DNA from: Nakamurella panacisegetis
GTDB taxonomy: Bacteria; Actinomycetota; Actinomycetes; Mycobacteriales; Nakamurellaceae
Direction: 5' to 3'
Assembly (NCBI RefSeq): GCF_900104535.1
Contig: NZ_LT629710.1
Span: 2,232,001 to 2,296,000 of the forward strand
DNA length: 64,000 bases
The notes under the pieces are model-generated. The model saw only the letters and a list, made by a program, of their open reading frames with translations, was not told where the DNA came from and made no database searches. A program made the translations under genes and the position numbers. This document shows, piece after piece, positions 43,997 to 51,731 of this stretch (position 1 is the stretch's first letter; the number at the start of each line of letters is the position of its first letter).

Positions 43997-44536
43997 GTGA
44001 CTGTTGATGACCTTCCGGCCGTGCCCGATCCCGACGACAAGGACTGGACCTGGGTGCTGGACCGGCCCTGTCCGGAATGCGGGTTCACCACGTCCGCCGT
44101 CGATCGACACCGGATCGCCGATCGACTCCTGGCCGCCACGCCGCGCTGGCGGACGGCGCTCTCTGCCGCCGACGCGGCCACCCGCCCGGCGCCGACCATC
44201 TGGTCCATCGTCGAATATGGGTGTCACACCAGGGATGTGCACACCACTTTCGGCCGGCGGGGCCGCTTGATCCAGGAGCAGCAGGACCCGGTCTTCGCCA
44301 ACTGGAACCAGGACGAGACGGCCCTCGAGAAGCGGTACTGGGAGGCCGATCCGGCCGATGTGGCGCGGGAGATCGAACGGGAGGCCGTGTCCGCGGCCGG
44401 TGTCTTCTCCGGTCTGAGCGACGCGCAGTGGGCCCGGGTGGGCCGCCGGAGCAACGGGTCGGTGTTCACCATGGAGACGTTGGGGCTCTACTACCTGCAC
44501 GACATCGAGCATCACCTACACGACGTCGAGCGCTGA
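43997..44536 (+). CDS. DinB superfamily protein
   Basis: 179 residues. Starts with a Cys pair in 'RPCPECGFTTSAV', then four helices of the DinB fold: 'IADRLLAATPRWRTAL', 'IWSIVEYGCHTRDVHTTFGRR' and 'YYLHDIEHHLHDVE'. The His residues in CHTRDVH and HDIEHH are placed to bind a metal, as in mycothiol-dependent enzymes of this superfamily. Whether it uses mycothiol is not shown. GTG start; convergent with the protease genes, with a shared hairpin between. Confidence 0.87.
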   Translation: MTVDDLPAVPDPDDKDWTWVLDRPCPECGFTTSAVDRHRIADRLLAATPRWRTALSAADAATRPAPTIWSIVEYGCHTRDVHTTFGRRGRLIQEQQDPVFANWNQDETALEKRYWEADPADVAREIEREAVSAAGVFSGLSDAQWARVGRRSNGSVFTMETLGLYYLHDIEHHLHDVER

Positions 44537-44575
44537 CCGGGTCTCGCCCGGGCGGTCCGGACAAGGTGGCGAGAA

Positions 44576-44617
44576 CGGCAGCGGGCCGGCCCCGGGGTGG
44601 GAACCGGCCCGCTGCCG
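44576..44617. terminator. Bidirectional hairpin terminator
   Basis: A perfect 14-bp stem (44576-44589 with 44604-44617) around a 14-base loop, between the convergent DinB and protease genes. Arms are GC-only except one A-T pair; no U-tract. Confidence 0.75.
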
Positions 44618-44630
44618 CGGTATCGGTGGG

Positions 44631-46043
44631 TCAGAAGCGGAACGGGTAGATCAGCTCGCTGAGCAGGAACGTCACCCCGTTCGGGGTTCCGCGGCCGGTG
44701 GTGTTGTCGTAGCCGCGGGTGGTGGTCTGGGTGTCGCCGGTGTTGAACGTCCCGGTGTAGCTGGCACCCACGCTGGCGAAGCGAATCGGCTTGGCCGTGT
44801 CGAGCACATCGGCGAACGAGTGCGCGTTGATGCTGTACAGCATCGGGTTCGCGAACCCGATCGGGAACCGCCGGTGCTGGCTGGCCACGGCCTGGATGCC
44901 CGCGATCAGCGGGGCGGCGAGGCTGGTGCCACCGATGGAGCTGATGCCGAACTGCCCGTCGACGGTCTCACCGATGTAGAACCCGGTGTACGGATCGGCG
45001 TCGGCGGAGATGTCCGGGACGACCCGCATCTTCTGTTGTCCGTTGACCTGGGACAGCGAGTTCGGCACGACCCCGCGCTGGTAGGACGGCTGGGCGAACA
45101 CAGAGCTGGTGCCGCCGCCGGCGCCGAAGACGAACTCGCCGGGCAGGGGGGCGGAATAGACGGCGGTCGATCCGCTGTAGTCGATGAAGTCCAGCGAGGT
45201 CTCCCAGCCGGTCTCGGTGACCCGGTTGTTCCTCTTGTCCAGCAGCAGGCTGGTCCCGCCGACCGCAGTCACCAGCGGATCGGACGCCGGGTAGTCCGGG
45301 GTCGGGCTCAGGCCGTCGATCACGTCGTCGCCGTCGTCACCGGAGGAGAAGTACATGCCGATGCCCTCGAGGGCGGCCTGCAGGAAGATCGAGTGTTCCA
45401 GGGCGATCTCGTCCGAGCCGATGTCCTCACCCAGGTTGCCGTAGGAGTTGCTGACGATGTCCGCGGTGTGGTTCTGGACCACGTAGTTCAGTGCGTCGTC
45501 GATGCCGGAGTCGCAGTTCTGGGCCCCGATGTAGTGGATGGAGGCACCCGGCGCCATGCCGTGCACGGCCTCCACGTCGAGCGTCTCCTCGCCGTTCCAT
45601 CCGGCCTCGCCGGCGCATTCGTCCTGGAGGTTGAACGGGCCGAACGTCGTCTCGGTGTACTGGCCCGGCTTGAAGGTCGGCTCGCCGAAGGTCGTCGCGT
45701 AGGCGTTGGCGTCCGACTCCATGGTCGGGGACGCGTAGGCGTCGATGATGGCCACGGTGACGCCCTTGCCGGTCGTGCCGCCCTTGACGACGCCATCGGT
45801 GCCGTAGGACTTCCGCAACTGAGACGGTTGGTAGCCACAGATGTAGGTGTTGACCGAGGTCTGGCCGTCGACCGCGGGCACGGTCTGCTGGAACTCGCCC
45901 CAGTAGTCCGAGCACTGACTGGCGGGCGGCTTGGCCACCGACGGCGTCGCGGCCGCTGAGCGCTTCGCGCCGTCGTTCCGCTGGTCAGGGACCCTGGCCG
46001 TCTGCGGCTTGTGGACGGCCGAGCCCTGGGTCAGGCCGGTCAC
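44631..46043 (-). CDS. Sedolisin (S53) peptidase, catalytic part, separated from its prodomain
   Basis: 470 residues. The catalytic Glu152 and Asp156 stand in 'GWNGEETLDVEAVHGM', the oxyanion region in 'DIVSNSYGNLGED', and the nucleophile Ser in 'SSIGGTSLAAPLIAG', all in S53 order. Sedolisins are secreted acid-active serine-carboxyl peptidases made with an N-terminal prodomain. Here the prodomain is a separate frame (46040-46612), because a 26-bp tandem duplication shifts the frame. This part starts at a GTG inside the duplication that overlaps the prodomain stop (GTGA), so re-initiation is possible; otherwise it would lack a signal peptide and be dead. Confidence 0.85.
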   Translation of the reverse strand: MTGLTQGSAVHKPQTARVPDQRNDGAKRSAAATPSVAKPPASQCSDYWGEFQQTVPAVDGQTSVNTYICGYQPSQLRKSYGTDGVVKGGTTGKGVTVAIIDAYASPTMESDANAYATTFGEPTFKPGQYTETTFGPFNLQDECAGEAGWNGEETLDVEAVHGMAPGASIHYIGAQNCDSGIDDALNYVVQNHTADIVSNSYGNLGEDIGSDEIALEHSIFLQAALEGIGMYFSSGDDGDDVIDGLSPTPDYPASDPLVTAVGGTSLLLDKRNNRVTETGWETSLDFIDYSGSTAVYSAPLPGEFVFGAGGGTSSVFAQPSYQRGVVPNSLSQVNGQQKMRVVPDISADADPYTGFYIGETVDGQFGISSIGGTSLAAPLIAGIQAVASQHRRFPIGFANPMLYSINAHSFADVLDTAKPIRFASVGASYTGTFNTGDTQTTTRGYDNTTGRGTPNGVTFLLSELIYPFRF

Positions 46044-46075
46044 GGTCGACCCTGGGTCAGGCCGGTCACGGTCGA
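46024..46075. repeat. Exact 26-bp tandem duplication that splits the S53 protease
   Basis: Copy one is 46024-46049, copy two 46050-46075, identical in all 26 bases (each begins CCCTGGGTCAGG on the plus strand). Since 26 is not a multiple of three, it shifts the frame. Removing one copy would join the prodomain end 'STVTGLTQG' directly to the catalytic part's 'SAVHKPQ'. Confidence 0.95.
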
Positions 46076-46612
46076 CACGTCAGCGGCCACGGTGGAGGGC
46101 ACCTTCACGTCGGAGGACGGGGCACGCCGCTGGTCGCCGCGGTACGTGTAGGTCCTCAGGGTCGTGTGGAAGGCCTTGTCGAGCTGGGCCACCGTGCCGG
46201 TCGCGCTGACCCACCGGTTCCCGGCTGCCTGGCCGGTGACGGTCAGCCCGTTGCCGGCCAGGAAGTTCTTGACCCGGGCGACCGAGGCCTCGGTCGGCGC
46301 ATAACGGGCGTTGAACTGGGCCGCGCTGAGGTACTGCCCGTAATTACGGGATGCCGGATCGCTGACCGCCAGAGCGGCCCTCTCGGCCGAGCCCGCGTTG
46401 CGCAGTTGCAGCGCCACCCGGATCGAGATCTTGTCAGTGGCCGCCGGGGTTCCGGCCGCATTGGCCGGAGTCGCCCAGGTCGGGGCGGTGTCCGGCACGG
46501 TGAGTTCCGACGGGGCGGCCGTAGCCGCGTTGGCGGCGACCGCCATGAAGGGCAGAACGAGAATTCCTGCCGTTCCAGCCACCACTGACCGGAAAATCCG
46601 GCGTTTGATCAT
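46040..46612 (-). CDS. Sedolisin (S53) prodomain with signal peptide
   Basis: 190 residues. A signal peptide 'MIKRRIFRSVVAGTAGILVL' continues to an Ala-x-Ala site near residue 29. The rest is the pro-kumamolisin activation domain: 'LQLRNAGSAERAALAVSDPA', 'SRNYGQYLSAAQFNARYAPT' and 'FHTTLRTYTYRGDQRRAPSS'. It normally chaperones folding and is removed by self-cleavage at low pH. The frame ends 'TGLTQGRP' within the 26-bp duplication. GGGGAG lies about eight bases upstream of the ATG. As a separate exported polypeptide it could still act in trans; alternatively the locus is a pseudogene. Confidence 0.85.
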   Translation of the reverse strand: MIKRRIFRSVVAGTAGILVLPFMAVAANAATAAPSELTVPDTAPTWATPANAAGTPAATDKISIRVALQLRNAGSAERAALAVSDPASRNYGQYLSAAQFNARYAPTEASVARVKNFLAGNGLTVTGQAAGNRWVSATGTVAQLDKAFHTTLRTYTYRGDQRRAPSSDVKVPSTVAADVSTVTGLTQGRP

Positions 46613-46927
46613 GGATCATCTCCCCAAATGTCATCTCGTCCCGGTGCGGAAGGCACCCTGCGGAGGTTTACCAGGGCTAAAGATGACCGGTCAAGACATG
46701 TGAGACTCATGGGAGATGAGTTAGCCCGGATGGCCCTGCCGTGATCACGGAGCGCGGTGGCCTTCCGCGGACGGGCGTGATGATCCGGGTGGTCCGGCCG
46801 CCGTGAGCGCCCCTCGCCGGCCGGGTAATGCTCTGGTAAACCTTACGCCCCAGCGGGTTTGGGGGTGCCCGCCGGGGCGATGGTTCACTGCCGTGGCGAC
46901 GACCGCGGTCGACGCCGGATGGAGGGA
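46613..46927. other. Intergenic region upstream of the protease
   Basis: 315 bp after trxA and before the S53 prodomain gene, both on the minus strand. On that strand TTGACC and, 17 bases on, GTAAAC (around 46693-46665) form a weak candidate promoter for the protease. No gene is supported. Confidence 0.4.
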
Positions 46928-47293
46928 TCAGCTTGCGGGCTGCGTGGCGATGCTGGCCCGGACCTCGTCCATGTCCAGGCCCTTGACGCCCTCGATGACC
47001 TGGTCCAGTGCCTTGCGCGGGAGAGCCCCCGGCTGGGAGAAGACCAGGATGCCGTCGCGGAACGCCATCAGCGTCGGGATCGAAGTGATGCCCGCCGCGC
47101 CGGCCAGGGCCTGCTCGGCCTCGGTGTCCACCTTGCCGAAGACGATGTCCGGGTTGTCCTGCGCTGCGGCTTCGTAGACGGGTGCGAAGTTCCGGCACGG
47201 GCCGCACCACGATGCCCAGAAGTCGACCAGCACGATGTCGTTGCTCGTGACGGTCTCTTCGAATGTGCTGCCGGTCAGGGTGGACGTACTCAC
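46928..47293 (-). CDS. trxA: Thioredoxin
   Basis: 121 residues with active site 'FWASWCGPCRNFAPVYEAAA' (WCGPC) and the cis-Pro in 'GITSIPTLMAF', the standard thioredoxin landmarks. It reduces protein disulfides in the cytoplasm; no signal peptide. GTG start with GGAGG a few bases upstream. The C-terminus is about 12 residues longer than E. coli TrxA. No thioredoxin reductase gene is adjacent. Confidence 0.95.
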   Translation of the reverse strand: MSTSTLTGSTFEETVTSNDIVLVDFWASWCGPCRNFAPVYEAAAQDNPDIVFGKVDTEAEQALAGAAGITSIPTLMAFRDGILVFSQPGALPRKALDQVIEGVKGLDMDEVRASIATQPAS

Positions 47294-47478
47294 GGGTTCC
47301 TCCGTCGGGGTTTGCTGATGTCAGCAGTTCCAACGCCTGATCGGTGGTCCGACATTCCCATCGGATGGGCCGGCGGACCGAGCCCGAACGGCCGACGACG
47401 TCTCTGGACGGGGCAGAACACGGCGGCGGGACGCCGTTCGCGCTTGACCGCCGCTCCGCGCAGGGCAACGGCCGGCGA

Positions 47479-47552
47479 TGGAGCGGGTGACGAGAATCGA
47501 ACTCGCGCTATCAGCTTGGGAAGCTGAAGTTCTGCCACTGAACTACACCCGC
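47479..47552 (-). tRNA. tRNA-Gly (anticodon CCC)
   Basis: The 5' end is at 47552. The acceptor arms GCGGGTG and CACCCGC pair; the D-arm TTCAGTGGCAGAA, the anticodon stem-loop TCAGC-TTCCCAA-GCTGA and the T-loop GTTCGATTC are all in place. The seven-base loop puts CCC at 34-36. The discriminator base is T, and CCA is encoded (47481-47479). Confidence 0.95.
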
Positions 47553-47623
47553 ATGGTTCGGCCACTATACCCAACCCGGTGGGGGTCCCCGGTACCTCGC
47601 GCGGCCGGGCCGACCGACCCCGC

Positions 47624-47691
47624 GCCTGGTGTCGCCGTGCCTGGTGTCGCCGTGCCTGGTGTCGCCGTGCCTGGTGTCGCCGTGCCTGGTG
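47624..47691. repeat. 15-bp tandem repeat (4.5 copies)
   Basis: GCCTGGTGTCGCCGT is repeated exactly at 47624, 47639, 47654 and 47669, followed by a half copy GCCTGGTG. It lies in the 292-bp gap between the tRNA gene and dcd. In every frame the unit encodes a five-residue repeat, but no supported gene covers it. Confidence 0.9.
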
Positions 47692-47831
47692 GGGGCTCAG
47701 GTAAGACCGCGGCGCCACCGGTAGCACCGCCGGTGGTCTGACCGGTGCCGACCGGCGTTACCAGTGGGGGGAATGTGACGAGTGCGCCGCGGATTGCGCA
47801 CCACGCGACCGAAGCTCCACGAGAACCCGGA

Positions 47832-47837
47832 TAGGCT
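47832..47837 (+). promoter_or_regulatory. -10 box of a leaderless promoter for dcd
   Basis: TAGGCT ends seven bases before the ATG of dcd; there is no Shine-Dalgarno sequence. Confidence 0.5.
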
Positions 47838-47844
47838 CACGCGC

Positions 47845-48426
47845 ATGTTGCTGTCCGACCGTGACCTGCGCGCCGAGATCGAATCGGGAGCCCTCGGGCT
47901 CGATCCGTTCGACCCCACGTTGATCCAACCCGCCAGCATCGACGTGCGGCTTGACCGCTACTTCCGGGTGTTCAACAACCAGAAGTACACCCACATCGAC
48001 CCCGAGCAGCAGCAGGACGAGCTGACCAGCATGGTCGAGGTCGAGTACAACGCCCCGTTCGTCCTGCATCCCGGTGAGTTCGTCCTGGGCTCCACGTTCG
48101 AGGCCGTCACGCTGCCCGACACCCTGGCCGGGCGGCTGGAGGGCAAGTCGTCACTGGGGCGGCTGGGGTTGCTCACCCACTCGACGGCCGGGTTCATCGA
48201 TCCGGGCTTCACCGGCCACATCACGCTGGAGCTCAGCAACGCCGCGAATCTGCCGATCACGCTCTGGCCGGGGATGAAGGTCGGGCAGCTGTGCCTGTTC
48301 CGTCTGACATCGGCGTCGCTGCACCCCTACGGCTCGTCGATCTACGGGTCTCGTTACCAGGGGCAGCGCGGCCCGACGCCCTCGCGGTCGTACCTGAACT
48401 TCCGCCGGGACGACACCCGCCGCTGA
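47845..48426 (+). CDS. dcd: dCTP deaminase, probably bifunctional with dUTPase
   Basis: 193 residues. Motifs '[20 protein letters not shown]', '[20 protein letters not shown]', '[20 protein letters not shown]' and the C-terminal '[19 protein letters not shown]' are those of Dcd. The enzyme deaminates dCTP to dUTP; the mycobacterial homologue also hydrolyses dUTP to dUMP, and the '[10 protein letters not shown]' region is shared with that bifunctional group. ATG 47845 is the family start. No ribosome site, but TAGGCT is seven bases upstream. Confidence 0.95.
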   Translation: MLLSDRDLRAEIESGALGLDPFDPTLIQPASIDVRLDRYFRVFNNQKYTHIDPEQQQDELTSMVEVEYNAPFVLHPGEFVLGSTFEAVTLPDTLAGRLEGKSSLGRLGLLTHSTAGFIDPGFTGHITLELSNAANLPITLWPGMKVGQLCLFRLTSASLHPYGSSIYGSRYQGQRGPTPSRSYLNFRRDDTRR

Positions 48427-48498
48427 CCAGGGCCGCCCGGTCGGCCAACTGGGCGTGACGCGCACCACTCGCTCCGTCCGGCTACGTGCCCGCGCTTC

Positions 48499-48516
48499 GG
48501 TTACCGACCGGTAACC
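48499..48516. promoter_or_regulatory. Palindromic operator upstream of the Fe-S oxidoreductase
   Basis: GGTTACCGACCGGTAACC: seven-base perfect arms around GACC. A -10-like TATGGT begins at 48520, just downstream, so a bound repressor would block the promoter. The core matches the site ahead of fadE5 in 13 of 14 bases. Confidence 0.75.
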
Positions 48517-48693
48517 TCGTATGGTCCGACCGACGGCCGCGTGCTCGGAAGTGTCGCGGCCGCCCCTGACTGACCACTGGGTCGCGAGCGGTGTTTCGGT
48601 AGTCAGCCGATTCCGGCCCGGACCCGCGAAGGAGCGACCGCCGATGACAACCTGCGCCGGGCCCATGACCGCGCTCACCCGCGCAGTCGTCCG

Positions 48694-50871
48694 ATGAGCG
48701 GCTACAACTACGTCACCGGCCTGGTGTCGGCCGCGTTCATCGTCGTCGGGTTCGGAATGCTCGGCCGGGCCGCGTTGCAGATCTACCGCACGCTCACCTT
48801 GGGTCGACCCGACCCGACGCGGAGCGGCCCGGTTCTGCCCCGCGCGAAGACATTGGTCAAGGAGTTCCTCGGGCACACCCGGATGTTGAAGTGGGGCATC
48901 GTCGGGGTCGCGCACTGGTTCGTGATGGTGGGTTTCGGAGCGTTGGTGCTCACCCTGGTCGAGGCCGTCGGGGAGACCTTCCACCCGCAGTTCGAGATCC
49001 CCTGGCTCGGCCATCAGGCCTGGTACGGGCTGTTCGTGGAATTGATCGGCCTGACGACGGTGCTCGGCATCGCGACCCTGATCACGATCCGTCAGCTCGC
49101 CCATCCGCGGCGGGTCAACCGGCGCTCCCGGTTCCAGGGTTCGAATTTCCCGCAGGCCTATTTCGTCGAGGCCGTCATCCTGAGTATCGGCATCTGCATC
49201 TTCCTCATCCGCGGGTTCAAATCGGCGACCGGAAATCTGCCCTATCCGACCTGGGCGGCGCCGATCTCGACCGGACTGGGGCACATCCTGCCGTCGTCAT
49301 TGGCGGCGATCAGTGTCGTTGCCCTGATCAAGGTGATCATCTCGATGGTCTGGGCCATCGTCATCTCGCGGAACCTGACCATGGGCGTTGCCTGGCACCG
49401 GTTCCTGGCCTTCTTCAACATCTACTTCAAGCGTTCCGATGTCGGCGGGACGGCGCTGGGCGCGCTGCGTCCGATGATGAGCAACGGCGAGGTGCTCGAC
49501 TTCGAGAAGGCGGATCCGGAGAAGGACACCTTCGGAGCCGGGAAGATCGAGGACTTCACCTGGAAGGGCTGGCTGGACTTCTCCACCTGCACCGAGTGCG
49601 GGCGGTGCCAGTCGCAGTGCCCGGCCTGGAACACGGCGAAGCCGTTGTCGCCCAAGCTGGTGATGCTCGCCCTGCGGGATCACGCGTTCGCCAAGGCGCC
49701 CTATCTGGCGGCCGGTGGGGGCACCGACATGGCCGGTGTCGAGAAACTCTCCGACGAAGCCCTCGCCGCGTTCGCCCACGAGAATCCGTTGGCCATGCTG
49801 GAGGCCGGGCGCCCGCTGATCGGCGGACCCGAGGTGGGCGGGATCATCGATCCAGAGGTGCTGTGGGACTGCACCACCTGCGGTGCGTGCGTCGAGCAGT
49901 GCCCGGTGGACATCGAACACGTCGATCACATCGTCGACATGCGCCGCTATCAGGTGATGATCGAATCGGAGTTCCCCTCCGAGCTGGGTGGTCTGTTCCG
50001 GAACCTGGAGAACAAGGGAAATCCGTGGGGCCAGAACCAGCGGGACCGGATGGACTGGGCGAAGGGCCTGGACTTCGAGGTGCCGGTGGTCACCGATGTG
50101 ATCGACGACGACCACGAGTATCTGTTCTGGGTCGGATGCGCGGGCGCCTTCGAGGACAAGGCCAAGAAGACCACCAGGGCGATCGCCGAGCTGCTGCACA
50201 TCGCCGCGGTCGGGTTCGCGGTGCTCGGGACGGGGGAGACCTGTACCGGTGACCCGGCTCGGCGGGCCGGCAACGAATTCCTCTTCCAGATGTTGGCCCA
50301 GCAGAACGTCGAGACGATCAACGCGGCATTCGGCGGCCGGAAGCGGAAGAAGATCGTGGTGTCGTGCGCCCACTGCTTCAACACGTTGCTCAACGAGTAC
50401 CCACAACTGGGCGGCGAATACGAGGTCGTGCACCACACCCAGTTGCTGAACAAGCTGGTGCGCGAGAAGCGGTTGGTCCGCAAGGTCGACGTCCAGCCGG
50501 CGAACGTCACCTACCACGACCCGTGCTACCTGGGCCGGCACAACAAGGTGTATTCCCCGCCGCGCGAACTCATCGCCGCCGCGGGCCTGCAGCTCACCGA
50601 GATGCCCCGTAACCAGGCCCGCTCCATGTGCTGCGGCGCCGGAGGCGCCCGCATGTGGATGGAGGAGAAGATCGGCAAACGGATCAACCTGGAGCGGGTC
50701 GACGAGGCGTTGGAGACCGGCGCCACCCAGGTCGCCACGGGATGCCCGTTCTGCCGGGTCATGCTGACCGACGGCCTCACCGCTCGTCAGGGGCAGGACG
50801 AACCGGTGGGCGCCGACGTGGAGGTCATCGACGTCGCGCAGATGCTGCTGGCCGGCGTCCGCGGGGCCTGA
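48694..50871 (+). CDS. Membrane-bound Fe-S oxidoreductase (heterodisulfide-reductase-like, Rv0338c type)
   Basis: 725 residues. Residues 1-230 hold about five membrane helices resembling a nitrate-reductase gamma subunit. Two 4Fe-4S ferredoxin motifs follow: 'CTECGRCQSQCP' from Cys299 and 'CTTCGACVEQCPVD' from Cys393. The C-terminal half has two CCG domains: 'SCAHCF', then 'YHDPCYLGRHNKVY' (Cys611) and 'MCCGAGGARMW' (from Cys646) with 'GCPFC'. Such proteins are thought to pass electrons from ETF or acyl-CoA dehydrogenases to the quinone pool. The shared operator with fadE5 supports this. GTG/ATG choice: ATG 48694 opens the first helix. Confidence 0.9.
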   Translation: MSGYNYVTGLVSAAFIVVGFGMLGRAALQIYRTLTLGRPDPTRSGPVLPRAKTLVKEFLGHTRMLKWGIVGVAHWFVMVGFGALVLTLVEAVGETFHPQFEIPWLGHQAWYGLFVELIGLTTVLGIATLITIRQLAHPRRVNRRSRFQGSNFPQAYFVEAVILSIGICIFLIRGFKSATGNLPYPTWAAPISTGLGHILPSSLAAISVVALIKVIISMVWAIVISRNLTMGVAWHRFLAFFNIYFKRSDVGGTALGALRPMMSNGEVLDFEKADPEKDTFGAGKIEDFTWKGWLDFSTCTECGRCQSQCPAWNTAKPLSPKLVMLALRDHAFAKAPYLAAGGGTDMAGVEKLSDEALAAFAHENPLAMLEAGRPLIGGPEVGGIIDPEVLWDCTTCGACVEQCPVDIEHVDHIVDMRRYQVMIESEFPSELGGLFRNLENKGNPWGQNQRDRMDWAKGLDFEVPVVTDVIDDDHEYLFWVGCAGAFEDKAKKTTRAIAELLHIAAVGFAVLGTGETCTGDPARRAGNEFLFQMLAQQNVETINAAFGGRKRKKIVVSCAHCFNTLLNEYPQLGGEYEVVHHTQLLNKLVREKRLVRKVDVQPANVTYHDPCYLGRHNKVYSPPRELIAAAGLQLTEMPRNQARSMCCGAGGARMWMEEKIGKRINLERVDEALETGATQVATGCPFCRVMLTDGLTARQGQDEPVGADVEVIDVAQMLLAGVRGA

Positions 50872-51102
50872 CGAGCAGGTAGGTCCCGCGACCGGACCCA
50901 CCCCCGTCTGGGTTGACGCGACCCCCCGATTCGTCACTCTGCGTTGAAGTACAGGGAACGTCGGACCCTGAAGACTGATTTTCACTCGTCAGGGTGATGA
51001 CTCGGTCACGGATGGTGGAAAACCGCGCCCGTCCCTGTCGGGGATGATCAGCCGCCCATATGGTCGACGGCACACCCCAACCCTCATTCGGAGCTGCTCG
51101 CC

Positions 51103-51486
51103 ATGCGCGCTCGTGCCCTGCTCGCCCCGGTCGTCGCCGGTCTCACCATGATCCTCGTCCCGGTCGGCTCGGCCTCGGCGAGCGCACCGGCCAAGGCCCC
51201 GACCGTCGTGCTGGGCTGCACCGCAGCACCATCTGCGTCGACCGTGCATCAGCACTCCTACGTGGCGATCCGGATCGGCCAGATCGGCGCCGGCGTCCGG
51301 GTCAGGGTGAGTGCTCACTTCCGGTCCGGTACAACGACCCATCTGACCACCGGGTCGAAGACAGGTGCCGCCGTCAGCGGCTTCAACACCGGCTCCGCCG
51401 CGAAGGGTCAGCGGGTCGCGGTGACCGTGTCCGCGGTCAAGGGCGACATCGGCTGGTCCTGCTCGACCGCGTTCGTCGTCCGGTAG
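51103..51486 (+). CDS. Secreted protein of unknown function (127 aa)
   Basis: A clear signal peptide ('MRARALLAPVVAGLTMILVP', cleavage near Ala-Ser-Ala at residue 26) is followed by a small Ser/Thr/Val-rich beta-type domain with two Cys (in 'LGCTAAP' and 'WSCSTAF') that could form one disulfide. GGAG lies nine to twelve bases upstream of the ATG. No family recognised. It stands alone between the Fe-S oxidoreductase and the diguanylate cyclase. Confidence 0.7.
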   Translation: MRARALLAPVVAGLTMILVPVGSASASAPAKAPTVVLGCTAAPSASTVHQHSYVAIRIGQIGAGVRVRVSAHFRSGTTTHLTTGSKTGAAVSGFNTGSAAKGQRVAVTVSAVKGDIGWSCSTAFVVR

Positions 51487-51731
51487 CAAGGGGACCCTCT
51501 CGGTCCGGTTCGACACGAGGAGCGGACGGCCGGGGGCGGCGGGGGGCCGGGACTCCTCGCTGGGAGGGTTCCCGACTCGGACTCTGGCGCGGATGGGTGA
51601 CAGAGAAATGAGTGGTCCGCAGTCCGTAGGCCGTTCGGGTTAATGTGCGCCGTATCACGCACTATGACGTGCTGTCCGGTCCCCGGACGGCTCTCATACG
51701 TGCCCCCGTCGGTGCCGAAGCAAGGAGAGTC

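Noticed and set aside
47624-47691. Tandem repeat as a possible CRISPR array
   Set aside because: Units of 15 bp directly abut with no spacers, and no cas genes are present.
50965-50995. ACCCTGA...TCAGGGT inverted repeat as a terminator or operator
   Set aside because: The stem is only seven bases with a 17-base loop and no U-tract; no regulator is adjacent, so I cannot assign a role.
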